The notes beneath the pieces were generated by a model. It saw only the letters and a list, made by a program, of their open reading frames with translations. It did not search any database and was not told where the DNA came from. This document shows positions 47,207-57,375 of a stretch of DNA of 64,000 nt, in pieces (position 1 is the stretch's first letter; each line of letters begins with the position of its first letter). The DNA is from Selaginella moellendorffii (Eukaryota; Streptophyta; Lycopodiopsida; Selaginellales; Selaginellaceae): positions 611,510-675,509 of the forward strand of contig NW_003314312.1 in assembly GCF_000143415.4 (NCBI RefSeq), given 5' to 3'. Both the position numbers and the translations under genes were made by a program.

Positions 47207-47924
47207 ATGTGGCAAATGCTGCGTGAAGAAAGATGCCCTTTCTGGGCAAATGCTGTAAGAGGCAGATGCCGAGCAGATGTATCTCAGGCTAGCGAAGGGG
47301 ACAAATGAAAGCTAGCTATAAACATGACGGGATGCAAATAGATTACTAGGCTGGTCCTACGAAAATCAAAAACCATAATTGAAAACATTGAAAATGCAAA
47401 AAGAAAGGTTTATAATATTTTTGAATTTTAAGCAACCAAAGGAATGTAAGTAGGGCATGTGTTTGTAAGTTTAAAAATGCCTCAACCACTTAAATTCCCA
47501 AGTAAATAAAGCTGTTTTTCTATTTTTGGTACAGGTAAACTTTATAGTGTGTGGGCTCATGCAATTTTGAACCCAAAAATGCACCAAAAAATGCTCGACT
47601 AGCATTATTCTTTGAATGGCGTGTGGCCTTATATTGCCATAAATAGACGTACACACACAGCATAATTATTCCTTTACACGGCGAATAATCTTGGCGTGGA
47701 TCGTTGACATGGCATGGCAAAGTTCGAATCACTGACATGGCACAGCTGGATCGAGGCAAGGACATGATGTGACAAAGTTCAACCTCCGACAGCAAAGTCT
47801 AGAAGCTACTCAGTTTGAAATTTGTCAGAGGAATCATAAGATCTGGTTTGTCAGAGGATTTGATGTGACGTTCAAGCGTGTGTTATTTTTGAATTCTCGA
47901 ACTCATTCCTAGGTCTATCATTTT

Positions 47925-48191
47925 TGTGCACCGTGTTCTTGGTTCCGCTGAGCGCAGTGAGCGCTGCTTGTGTAAGCGGCATTGTGAGCTGTGGTTTATG
48001 CATCTACGAGCGGTTGCGGCATTGCGAGCGCTATTGCGAGCAGCAGTTTATGCGAGTGGCAGTTTGTGCGAGCGGCGCTACGAGCAGTTGCGGTGTTGCG
48101 AGTGGCGCTACGAGTAGTTGCGGTGTTGCGAGCGGCACTGTCTTTGGTGTGGCTACCGCTTCCTCTTGATATTCGGCACTTGTGCTTCCTG
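47925..48191 (+). other. GC-rich leader exon of gene B with 30-bp repeats
   Basis: Contains tandem 30-bp units starting GCGAGCGGCGCTACGAGCAG, and ends CTTCCTG before GTATGTTC, a plausible 5' splice site. The open frames through it (Cys/Ser/Ala/Val repeats) look like products of the repeat. I take it as an untranslated first exon. Confidence 0.4.
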
Positions 48192-48501
48192 GTATGTTCA
48201 CCATGGAATGGCTTAGGACCACATTTAGAAATGGCATGAGGCCACATGCCATCTTGGGCCCTTGCAATTTCATGGCTAGCGTATTGTCATGTATGTTTTT
48301 ACTTGCCTGCAGCTGTATGTATATCAAGATGGCATGAGGCCTCATGCCAATTTTGTGAATGCAAAATTTTACGTGGGTGTCAATAGCATGTTTGAATAAT
48401 GACATGTGGCCTCATGCTATTGAGGTTGTTTGGTATGTTATGATTTATGCCATTCTCCAATCATTTTTTGTATGGTCTTAACTTCTTTTCTGCACTTTCA
48501 G
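48192..48501 (+). other. First intron of gene B with three palindromes
   Basis: GTATGTTCACC at the start, pyrimidine-rich CTTCTTTTCTGCACTTTCAG at the end, one base before the ATG. Palindromes at 48231, 48329 and 48399. The layout mirrors the first intron of gene A. Confidence 0.5.
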
Positions 48502-48502
48502 A

Positions 48503-51401
48503 ATGGCCTCCGCAAGTGCGACGGATGTTCCCTCCGTGGATCTTAAGAACCGTGCTACATGGATTCAGGCAAAGGTGTTTCTAAACAACCCCGAGGGGGA
48601 GGTGGTAGCTGAGGGCTTAGCTACAGTTGTCGATCCAAGAGATGCGGTTGCTAATCAAGAATTGGGCTGGGATGATATTGGAGTTGCGATTTTAGAGGTT
48701 GTTGACACAGAAGAAAACAGTCTGACTATTGGAAGCATTGTGCGGTGGAAATTGAGGCACTTAGTGTTTGAGAATGTGAAGGATTCACAATCAAACACCA
48801 CTACAACTGATGACAGAACATCTCTTCATGGGAAAAGAAAGTACACCTTCCTAAAGCGCAGCCAAAGGGATCTGAGCAACGAACCGAAAAGGCAGAAAAT
48901 GGCGATGGAGGTTTGAATGGTCTCGACAGTTGCTTGTTGCAAGAGGAGGTGCTGTCAACATGCTGATTGGGATGCTATTGAAGAGGAGAGAGCAAGATAC
49001 AAGACATTGTCCTGGAAGGCAGCTCGCTATTTTGTGTATGAGGCATTACGGTCATCTGTTGATGCTTCAGAACATCAGGTGGGGGGCATGGTCTTCCAGA
49101 GGGGTTTGGTCTGCATGAAGGCATGGAGAATCATTTATGGAGTCCCTCGAACCACATTCTATAGAATCAAAACTGAGTTCGAGGAACAAAGGGTTCAACA
49201 GGCAGTCCATGGGAACGACGGTACTCACAAAACCAGGGGTCATGTTGTATATGGAAAGGCAATCTTCAAGAGGTTTGTCGAGACATGTAGCGAGCAGCAA
49301 CCACATAAAACCCGCCTTTTGGAAGATGGAACTCGAGACACCCAACGAGTTCTCCCTTCCATGTATACCAAGGGGGCCATATTGGAAAATGTGAATCGGA
49401 AACTCCAGAGTAATGGCTACAGGAAGCTGAGCCAATCTAGATTTAGTAGATTGTGGAGCAACAGGTTCAGGGATGTGAGTATAGGAAAGTACTCCAGCTT
49501 TTCAAAGTGTGACGAGTGCACTGCTATCAAAATGGCTTTGTCGAAGAATTCTTGCATCGCTCAAGAGCGAGAGACGTTGGTTAGAAGGCGGCTCGACCAC
49601 AACATCGAGCAGAGAAGCTGCAGGACTGCATATTATCATAACAGGATTCTCTCCATGGAGAGACCTGACTCTTGCCTCTGCATCATCCACGACAAAATGG
49701 ACCAGAAAAAGACGTGCTTACCTCGACTCAATCCTGCCCCCAAGGCAATCTCTTCATCCATGCAGCTGCCTGTGTCTCTGTTCGGCATAATTGCTCATGG
49801 GCATGGTGCCCAGAACTATGGGAACTTCTTTGTACCTCTATGGGGTGGCGGGGGTGCAAACATGATGATTGCGTCCCTAGCAAAACACTTAAGGTCTTTG
49901 CAAAGTGCGCAGACTGAGCTGAACAGCCAACCCTTGCATAAGGCCCTTGTCGATTAAACCCCATACAGGGTTCAGCTGGAGGAGGAGCAAAGGCTTGCAG
50001 TATCGCGTGGGGCCCCATGCCATCCCAGTGAATATGTTGGCCGTTAGATTGTAGGGTTATCACGTGAGGCCTCATGCCATTCCGACGAGGTTGGTCGCCC
50101 GGTGAATGCACAGCCTCATCCAAACAAAGCAGAATCTCAAGGAAGTTCTTGCGGCCAATGTGGCCTTCCACCCCATCTTCTGCTCCAAACAAAAAATGCT
50201 GGCAGTGAGAACAAAAACATGTACGTCTTCGCGTACTTGGCGATGCTTGTTGCCAAAGGCATATTTGAAACAGTTACACTTGGCTTTCTCATGGTTGGGC
50301 ACACTCATGAAGACATCGATGCCATGTTCAGTCACCTAGCAGAGTCCTTCCGGCGATCCAATGTCCTCACCCTCCCACAACTCTACGATGAATTCCAAAA
50401 TTGCATCAAAGGCACTATTGAAGCTGCACTTGTGACAGAGGTTCCAGACTTTAAGGGGTTTGTAAGAGGCTACATCAGAGACGGATCCGAAACGCTTATT
50501 GGCCACTCCAAGCCTCTTTAGTTTCATTTCAGCATGCGTGACGGTGCTCCAGTGATGAGGTACAAGATGAGAGAATGGGACACAGTGTGGCTGCCAGTGG
50601 ACGGCATTGAACTCTTTAAGAGAGATCCCATAACTGGGGAACCTATGATTCCTCAGGGTTCCCCACGGCCGATGCACCCGGATGGACTCAAAGACCAGGA
50701 AAGTATAGTGGCCGGGATTAGACAGCATATTGCCTTCTGGAAGAGGGGATTGGTGTTTGGTGGAGAATCCTATTTTAAGAGGTGCAAGCCTTTGATCGAA
50801 TACTGGGAGAAGATTATATCTGCTATCCAAAATGGGCCAGTTGTATATGAAGAATTGGAAGAGTCCTTTTGGCCAGAACCCAGAGCACCAGATAGTAGCG
50901 GAACAATGTCCTCTGGAAATGCAGTGACAGATAACGATGTTGAGGATCACTATTGTGGGCCGAGGAACAAGAAGCCAGATTCAGCATTCAATCCAGTACA
51001 GGTCTGCAAAGGAATGGTCGTGCTTGTCAGACCCAGTAATAAAAAACAAATGATATGGGTGGGGCACTGCATCACTGATGCAGAGGAGGACGCGGAAACT
51101 AACTCCTTCAATGTAACTGTGGAGTGGTTCAAGCCAAGTTCCGGATATACAAAGGATTGCCTAGAAAAGAGATGGGTGCTGAATCCAAGGGATCCCAGCA
51201 TGAGCATATCGGTGGATAATGTTGTGCATGGTTGGATGCGGAAGCAGAGTGCCACCATCACCTTGCCAGACCATGTAAGAGATGCAGCAAGAGCATTCAT
51301 AACCCGGGTTCAAGGTGAGATTCATTAATATTCCTTTACTAAGTTTCTAATGTATTTTATTTCAAGGTGAACAATCCGAATCTGAATCAGAGGAGGCGTG
51401 A
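48503..51401 (+). pseudogene. Transposon gene B: DUF7869-type transposase-like protein
   Basis: A single reading frame runs from ATG 48503 with TGA at 48914, TAA at 49955 and TAG at 50519, each one C-to-T step from a sense codon. Motifs in order: Cys/Lys-rich region, FSKCDECTAIKMAL, CIIHDKMDQKKTCLPR, LLLQTKNAGSENKNMYVFAY, FLMVGHTHEDIDAMFSHLAE, and a C-terminal BAH-like stretch (MIWVGHCIT...VTVEWFKP). Family members carry DN in the box that reads KN here, so a catalytic-type Asp is lost. Introns likely at 50000-50113 (two palindromes) and 51315-51366 (52 bp); the last exon would end GEQSESESEEA. Confidence 0.65.
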
Positions 51402-52041
51402 TGGCTTGTGGCCTTACGCCATTCCTAGGTGAGATGATACAAATAACAAGTATAAATTCTTAGTTGTTCTAGCAAATCTTACTTAAAGTTCAAGGTGAAC
51501 AAGCCGAATATGAATTCATCGGATTGTTATAACAAATTGCGAGGTGATGGCATGAGGCGATACGCCATTTGAGAGTGGTAGCCATTCCTATATGAGGTGA
51601 GTGAAATATTTATTAGAAATACCTCATTCAATTGTGCACTTCTAAGTCTTGGTCCACTCAGTACTGTTTGTATGTTTCTATTTTAATTCTTTCTCTAAAA
51701 TGTTATTTAGCATGTGGCTTCATGCCATTGCTCTCCACAATCATGCATTGAATTTTTTTATCCTTGCATAATACTTCTCCATATATATAGCATGTGCGCA
51801 CATGTGATATGGTTCATTAGGCCTGATATAGTGTGTGAGGTAAAACAAAGATGATGTGACATATGCATTTACCAATCACACGTGCATAAATCTAATAATA
51901 TGGCGTATGGCCCATATTAATGGCACATAAACCCATATTGTGGGCTTACGTGCTTTATGTACCATCATTCCCTTGCAGCGTGTGTGTTGGTTTCCTTTTA
52001 TAACACAACGAACCCCATATTTTAGGGTGAAGAGCGTTCTC
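51402..52041 (+). other. Non-coding stretch after gene B with palindromes
   Basis: Holds palindromes at 51401, 51547 and 51707 and a degenerate one near 51900. The segment GTTCAAGGTGAACAAGCCGA (about 51489-51508) repeats the last exon of gene B, and an inverted third copy is at about 52746-52775. No other gene seen. Confidence 0.5.
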
Positions 52042-52299
52042 ATGGCAAGCACAAAATCTGTAAGTGAGGCAAAAAAGGAGACGGAGAAGGAGATAGGTGA
52101 AGATGTAGAATATATAAGTCTTCCAAACTCCCCGTACTATACTCCAGGTGATCATTTTTTTGAACAAACGGCAACATTAACAACTATCGAGAACGCCCCA
52201 GTAACGTCAGAGACAACAATCCAAAGCAAAACAACTGACCCGGAGAAGGATGATAGTACCGCTGAGAGTACCAAAAAGGAGGTGTCCACTAGCGCTTAG
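52042..52299 (+). CDS. Small acidic ORF, unknown
   Basis: ATG at 52042 (MASTKSVSEAKKETEKEIGE), 85 codons, rich in Glu, Lys, Thr and Ser, with YISLPNSPYYTPGDHFF in the middle. Upstream, CCATATTTTAG and CTTGCAG could be 3' splice sites, so it may be a 3' exon and not a separate gene. A palindrome follows its stop within 10 bp. No family recognised. Confidence 0.35.
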   Translation: MASTKSVSEAKKETEKEIGEDVEYISLPNSPYYTPGDHFFEQTATLTTIENAPVTSETTIQSKTTDPEKDDSTAESTKKEVSTSA

Positions 52300-52935
52300 G
52301 CTTATAATGGCGTGTGCCCTCATGCCATTTACTTGATCACCAAATACCTTTTTCCCTTTGCACTAGTATATCTTAATACCGGTTTGAGAAATAGAATAGC
52401 ATGTGCCCTCAGGCCTTTTACTAAATCACCTTTGAAAGAAATGCAAGCCTCTATGTCGTAAAAAAAAGGTACTAGAGAAATTCCTTAATAATATAAATGT
52501 TATTTAGTTTCATGAAAATACACTAAGGGTCAAATGAGTTAAATGACTTCTCCAGACTAGCAATGCCTCTTGCTACACCTTCACAATTAGATTCGTTAGA
52601 AAAAGATAACATTGAATAATATCTAAATGTTCTCACCATTAAGTTATATGTCTGGCTAATAGGAATGATGTTCATCTTGGAAAGCTCACCACACGCTCAA
52701 TGAACAAACAAATAGTGTGTGCGCGCATGCCATCGCTCTTCTTTAGCTTCAGATTCGGCTTGTTCACCTTGACAATGAGATTTATTATACAACCAGATGG
52801 ACTCAATCTGGACACAAAGTCACCGCGCTAGTCACCATGCCCCAGATATGTCTAGCCCCTGGACAAAAAACATATAATTTCACGTCATTTTCAAATACTT
52901 GAAAATTTGTACCTAGTCCCATTTTACTGAATAAA
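52300..52935. other. Right subterminal region of the transposon, non-coding
   Basis: Three palindromes (52307, 52396, 52712), an inverted copy of the gene B terminal-exon segment (about 52746-52775) and AT-rich DNA. No gene. Confidence 0.6.
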
Positions 52936-52957
52936 TCCCACTTTAACGAAATAGAGC
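52936..52957 (-). repeat. Right terminal inverted repeat
   Basis: Perfect inverted match to 39245-39266; followed by ATGACTCC and then M3 internal sequence. Confidence 0.85.
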
Positions 52958-53686
52958 ATGACTCCACTTGAGTCATCCAGCATTTTAGACTTTGCTAATC
53001 CAACGATCTGCGAGGTTTTAGTCTTCGAGGTGTCAACTCGCTGGAATACAACTTCTTGTATTCAGGTCCTGCTCACAAGGACCATCTTTGCAAGTGTTAC
53101 TCCGACACTTGATTTGTTCTCTTGGGGCAACCTTTTGCCCCTTAGGACCACTTGTCCATGTGATGAAAATACCAACTCATCCTCTGAGTACACCCCCAAC
53201 TCCTTGGGTTGTTCTAGCATTTATTAGAGGTAACCCCAGCTACCACTTCAAGGACTTGTGTCCTCTTCTGTATTTGACCTCCCATGGTCATCAATTCTGG
53301 TCTCAAAGTTATGAGCACTAGCCTCAACTATATGAGGGTAACCTTGTGACTCCTTTATTATTTTGGAGTCTACATTTCCTGTGATCCCAACTATAGTTGT
53401 TTACCACAACTACGTTAGCCCATTTGTTGTGTCAAACACTCATCTGGATCACATCCTCAGCTCTCTGAGGAAACCATATACTGTTCCTAAGATCCCAAAG
53501 TCGTTCCATTTTTATCCACCACTTTGTCTACAAGTTCTCACATGAACTGTAATGGAGAGCCATGTCTTCCCGACCTGCTACTCCTCAAAGATAAGGCCAC
53601 TCCTCGGACCTTCCGATGCCAACACCAGTGGTGATATACTTGAGCACTAATAAAAGTCGGACTAAAGAACAGCTCTGATACCAAAT
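52958..53686 (-). mobile_element. M3 internal region, 5' portion, with primer site
   Basis: Collinear in reverse with M2 20229-20955. The primer site TGGTATCAGAGC is at 53683-53672 on the minus strand. Non-coding. Confidence 0.85.
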
Positions 53687-55339
53687 TGTAAGCGACTAAT
53701 TTTTCCATTTTACTTTAGTCACTTAACTACACCTCCGACCACTTGGAGGAGTCTCATTCACAACCTCCATAAGTCCCAGTTAGGACTTGGGGCTTGCCAG
53801 CTCTGAGAATGGCATCCATGCCACTCAACCTTTGCACTTGGTCTAAGTGCTTCACGTGTCCGATCCCATGACCGACACCCCAAGGTACTACCAACATACC
53901 AGCCCATTACGCTAGGCCATGCCCATTCACCTTGGTCACACCGGTGGTCTAACGCCACCTGCATCATAATCCCGTCTCTCAAAGACTAGGCCATCCATCC
54001 ATGAGCGATCATCCCAGATCTACTCCTTAGCATCCTTAGGATGCCCGCAGACATGGGGAATAGCCTTCCCTGACAACTCTTTTCCAGTCCCCACCAAGTC
54101 CCTTTTAGTCCATGGCCGTGTTCGCCAACATTGCCACTGGATCAAGGCCCACAGGCCTGACTGCTAAGTCCCACTATCTTTTGGGACTTCCTCACCATGT
54201 GACCGTATCCTTGGTCACTGCATTAGAGGCCTACTCCTCTTCCCTTTCACCGTTTGGGACTTTGGGACAACATTTCGAAACACCGTGGCCTTACGCAAGC
54301 CTCATGGGTACTCTCCCTGCCTTTCGCCTTTAGGTGCTCTAGCTATGGGCTTAGAGCGAGGTTCCGTTGAGCCACAACAGGTATCCAAGTAGATAGTGCC
54401 ACCCACACTTGGACTGGGAGCATCGGCCAGTTGATCTCCCGGGGGAACTAGAGCTGGCTCTTGAACACTTCACCAAGCTACCCTACTTGTCGGTTTGTGT
54501 TCACTTTAGTCTTGGACTTCCCAGTGGGCAACTCATCACCCAACACTGGGTCCGGCCTTCCTGGGCCAAACTGGCCTTTCCTGGCCAAACTGGCTCCACT
54601 GCAGTCCTCCCCCTACTATACTTTTGGAGCTCACCAAACCCCCAGGGTCTGGGAGACGAACACTTTGGGCTTTCACCCTCTCAGACTCGAACTCGGACTC
54701 GGACTCAGACTCGGACTCGGACTTGGACTCGGACTCGGACTCGGACTCGGACTCGGACTCGGCCTCGGTCTTGGTCTCGGTCCCGATCTCGGTCTTGGCC
54801 TCGGTCCCGGTCCCGGTCTCGACTTCGTACTCCATCTCGGGTCCATCTCGGACTCCATCTCGGGTCCATCTCGGACTCCATCTCGGGTCCATCTCGTACT
54901 CCATCTCGGGTCCATCTCGGGTCCATCTCGGACTCCATCTTGGGTCCATTTCGGGTCCATCTCGGACTCCATCTCAGGTCCGTCTCGGACTCAATCTCGG
55001 ATCCATCTCGGGTCCACCTCGGACTCCACCTCAGACTCCATCTCGGGGTCCTTCTCGGACTCCACTTCGGACTCCACTTCGGACTCCAACTCGGGTCCAT
55101 CTCGGACACTTCCACATGTCATGTGTTAGTCCTTTTTGGGTCCCTTTTTGGAGCCTTGCTTATAGCTCGCTTCGTGCTCATTCCTCAAGCACTTTGTTAG
55201 GGGTTCCACTCCCGCTCTCGACCTTTCAAGGCGGAGCTTTTAGTCCAAACGTGTTACGCTCATTTGGCTTTTGCTTCGGCCACTACCACGTGGTGCCTCT
55301 CCGGCTCTACTTTGGGGCCTATGGATTTTGTGTCTCACA
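53687..55339 (-). repeat. M3 5' LTR
   Basis: Starts TGTGAGACAC at 55339 and ends GCTTACA at 53687 on the minus strand, 1653 bp, with the minisatellite at about 54680-55110. Differs from the 3' LTR mainly by array length and scattered substitutions. Confidence 0.9.
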
Positions 55340-55344
55340 ATTTG

Positions 55345-55400
55345 AAGATATAGTCTTTGTGATTGAGTATTAGATATCCACCTAAACAAGTGATGCATCC
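55345..55400 (+). mobile_element. Family H, copy H3, continuation right of M3
   Basis: AAGATATAGTCTTTGTGATT continues the H sequence interrupted at 34246 (compare 8927-8946). The match fades after about 55380. Confidence 0.65.
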
Positions 55401-55983
55401 AAGGCTTAGGGTTTAATGAAATTTTGTTTTATGAAGGGAAGTTAGGAATTTAGAGGTTTAGATTCCCATCTATTGTACTAACTTTTACTTGGTCCTACTT
55501 GGTTTTAATATTCACTACACGAGCAACAGAGTTTTATCCATCCATCCACAGATTCCTAAATTCTCTCTGAATCCCCCTTCAGGGGTTAGATTGAACTTAA
55601 AGTTTAGCTACACTCTCCGTAAGCACAAGCAGCTAAGCACACAAAGCTAAAGCAATGGTGGTCGGATAAACGAGGTAAGCTGACAAATTGGAAAGGAAAA
55701 AATTATGGCTTATAGTTTGGTATTAGAGCTTTTTCCTCAGTTCTAGTGAAGGATAGAAGCGAATTGTTAGGAAATAGCTAAGATGGGGCATAAAAAAACC
55801 AAAGTGGCATTCACAAAGCTCAAGCTTTTGAAGCAGTCGTAGTAGAGACTTCAATAGCAGTTTGCCAAGGTAATAATCTTGATAGAACCTTTGTAGCACA
55901 TGTGGTTTTCACCTTTTATCTTATGGTAATTTACTATAAAATAACCATAAAGCAAAACTTAAACCCTTTATATGCATTTTTAT
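55401..55983. other. LTR debris with a primer-site-like word
   Basis: TGGTATTAGAGC at 55718-55729 resembles an initiator-Met primer site, but no LTR could be delimited before it. A minus-strand H LTR end (GTGGTTTTCACC and on) lies at about 55894-55975. No coding region. Confidence 0.4.
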
Positions 55984-57000
55984 GAAGCGCATTGAAGCAT
56001 TTTTCATGTTTGAGCGAGCGTTGGGGGAGGCGCCCTTCCTTCCACCAACAAATGGTGAACCTAGCATGACGCACAACACTTTCAGAAGCATCATTTCTCT
56101 CTTTTTCTTTTGGCCGTAGACTTTGGGAAGGAATTCCTTGTTTGTCTTACGGTGGTTTTGTTTGATCTTGGGCGTGTTGGATAGGTCTAGAGCTCCTCTT
56201 TCTAGAAAGGTATGGCGCTCATCAAGCCGTGTAGTATTTGAAGAGATACAACATTTCTTGGCTAGGTCAAATAAGCATTTTGGGGTTTTCACTTTCTCGC
56301 CTGGATCCTTGGCCCAATTTCTCATGGTAGTGCATTTGGGCTTGTAGATTTGGCTTAGATGTATGAGTAGGGGTGATTCTTGGCACTAGATTTGGCCAAA
56401 TTGGCAGCATGCAGAAGGATTTTCTTCTCCAGCTAGATTGGGTCATCTTTGTGGTAGGAATTCATGCTCCTTCGGGCTTTGTTTTGGATGCCGTTTGTTT
56501 CTAGAGGTGCTCCTAGTCCTAGGCTTTCCAGAAATACCAACGGCGCCTTAGTATCCATCTACATCACGGACATGCACATGTTTTCCCACAATGTTGGCAT
56601 TCTGGGCTACCTCTTCGTGGATTTCGGGGAATATTGAGGTGGCTTCTTTCCACATTCCTACAATAGAGGGTAGACGGGGCTGATCCCTTTCCAACGAGCC
56701 CACCAACAGTCAAAATGGAGAAGGATTGAGACCAAAGAACTCATTTTTCTCTTTTAGGTTAAATTTTGTTGGGGGTTCCTTGGGAACGAAGCAATCTTCA
56801 AAAAACAGGTAGCCATAGGAATAGGAACAGGAGGAGCAAGAACAAGAGTTGGCGTGGGAACATGGACAGTAGGAATCGGCACAGGGATAGGAGTTGGTGT
56901 TGGATCAGACGCAGGAGTAGGAGTGAGAGCAAGGGGGTTACCAGTTACAGGTTACAGGTCCCCGGTTACTGGTTACCAGCTACTCCAGCGACTACTCCAA
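55984..57000 (+). repeat. Block repeated at 62890-64000 around gypsy G2
   Basis: Shared landmarks in the same order: GAGCGAGCGTTGGGGGAGG (56012 and 62919), TTTGAAGAGATACAA (56237 and 63417), the TAGATTTGGC region, and a GGTTAC-rich minisatellite (56935-56995 and 63895-63985). The blocks may include the LTRs or internal ends of G2-type elements; exact LTR ends are not resolved. Confidence 0.6.
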
Positions 57001-57375
57001 TGGCTATTTCAGCAATTACCATACGGGTCAATGGTTACGTGTGCTTGAGGCCTACATCTACTTCCCTTTTGGCCCTTATTTCTCTTTGTCACAGGCATTT
57101 TGGACAACTTTGAGCAGCTTGGGCACAAGTTTGCAGTCTTCTTGCTCCTGTCCACCCAGTTGCCTTGACTGGGCATTTGCAGTGTTCAGGGTATTTGATG
57201 CCGATACAAACTAGACGTACGACAAATTGGCACCCTTTTACGATACCTCGAGGCCCTAAGGTACAAAGTAAACTTTCTAACATCCAAAGGCAGCTTAGGT
57301 ATGACACTAAACCTTCTCGGGCCGAGTCCTCTTCATCCTCGGCAGATTCTAGTGACTTAGATCTACGAGCTATGG

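Larger units (their letters stand above)
45958..47276. repeat. Duplicated intergenic blocks between the divergent genes
   Basis: Block A at 45958-46421 recurs nearly identically at 46817-47276. Block B at 46425-46740 recurs in two pieces at 47545-47640 and 47675-47885, out of order. Each A copy contains the same 81-codon ORF (MVYNVLLDD.../MVYNVFLDD...) with no known relatives. This is a local tandem duplication followed by rearrangement in the presumed two-way promoter region. Confidence 0.85.
40705..52733. repeat. Dispersed 22-bp palindrome family, about 22 copies
   Basis: Consensus half-site ATGGCRTGWGG joined to its reverse complement, with GGCC at the centre. Copies start at 40705, 40780, 42019, 42209, 42350, 43849, 45126, 45186, 45263, 46700, 47616, 48231, 48329, 48399, 50002, 50059, 51401, 51547, 51707, 52307, 52396 and 52712; a degenerate one starts at 51900. 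Each is about 22 bp. Copies lie in introns, intergenic DNA and twice in coding repeats. I found none outside the transposon by eye. Confidence 0.85.
39245..52957. mobile_element. Large DNA transposon candidate (13.7 kb) with 22-bp inverted ends
   Basis: The left end 39245-39266 and right end 52936-52957 are perfect inverted repeats (outer 20 bases GCTCTATTTCGTTAAAGTGG, then GA). Flanks CTGACTAA and ATGACTCC share TGACT, and the empty site in M2 (about 20950-20985, read on the minus strand) has one TGACT between the same flanking sequences. Inside are two divergent multi-exon genes, a small ORF, duplicated intergenic blocks and about 22 copies of a palindrome seen nowhere else in the window. 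An imperfect 8-bp duplication is the simplest reading. Confidence 0.8.
34247..55339 (-). mobile_element. LTR element M3 carrying a nested DNA transposon
   Basis: On the minus strand: 5' LTR 55339-53687, primer site 53683-53672, internal 53686-52958, then the nested transposon, internal 39244-35933 and 3' LTR 35932-34247. The 5-bp duplication ATTTG flanks both ends. Joining the flanks restores sequence collinear with H1 at 8907-8960. One insertion therefore accounts for the whole 21-kb block, with a later insertion inside it. Confidence 0.9.

Noticed and set aside
47924-48247. Cys/Ser/Ala/Val-rich ORFs upstream of gene B
   Set aside because: They arise from 30-bp GC-rich tandem repeats and are open on both strands; more likely a leader exon.
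40705-52733. CRISPR-like array
   Set aside because: Repeats are palindromic and irregularly spaced in a plant transposon, without uniform spacers or cas genes.
39245-52957. Cargo captured by M3 through read-through transcription
   Set aside because: Perfect inverted termini and an empty site in M2 show a separate transposition event; introns would also have been lost in an RNA intermediate.
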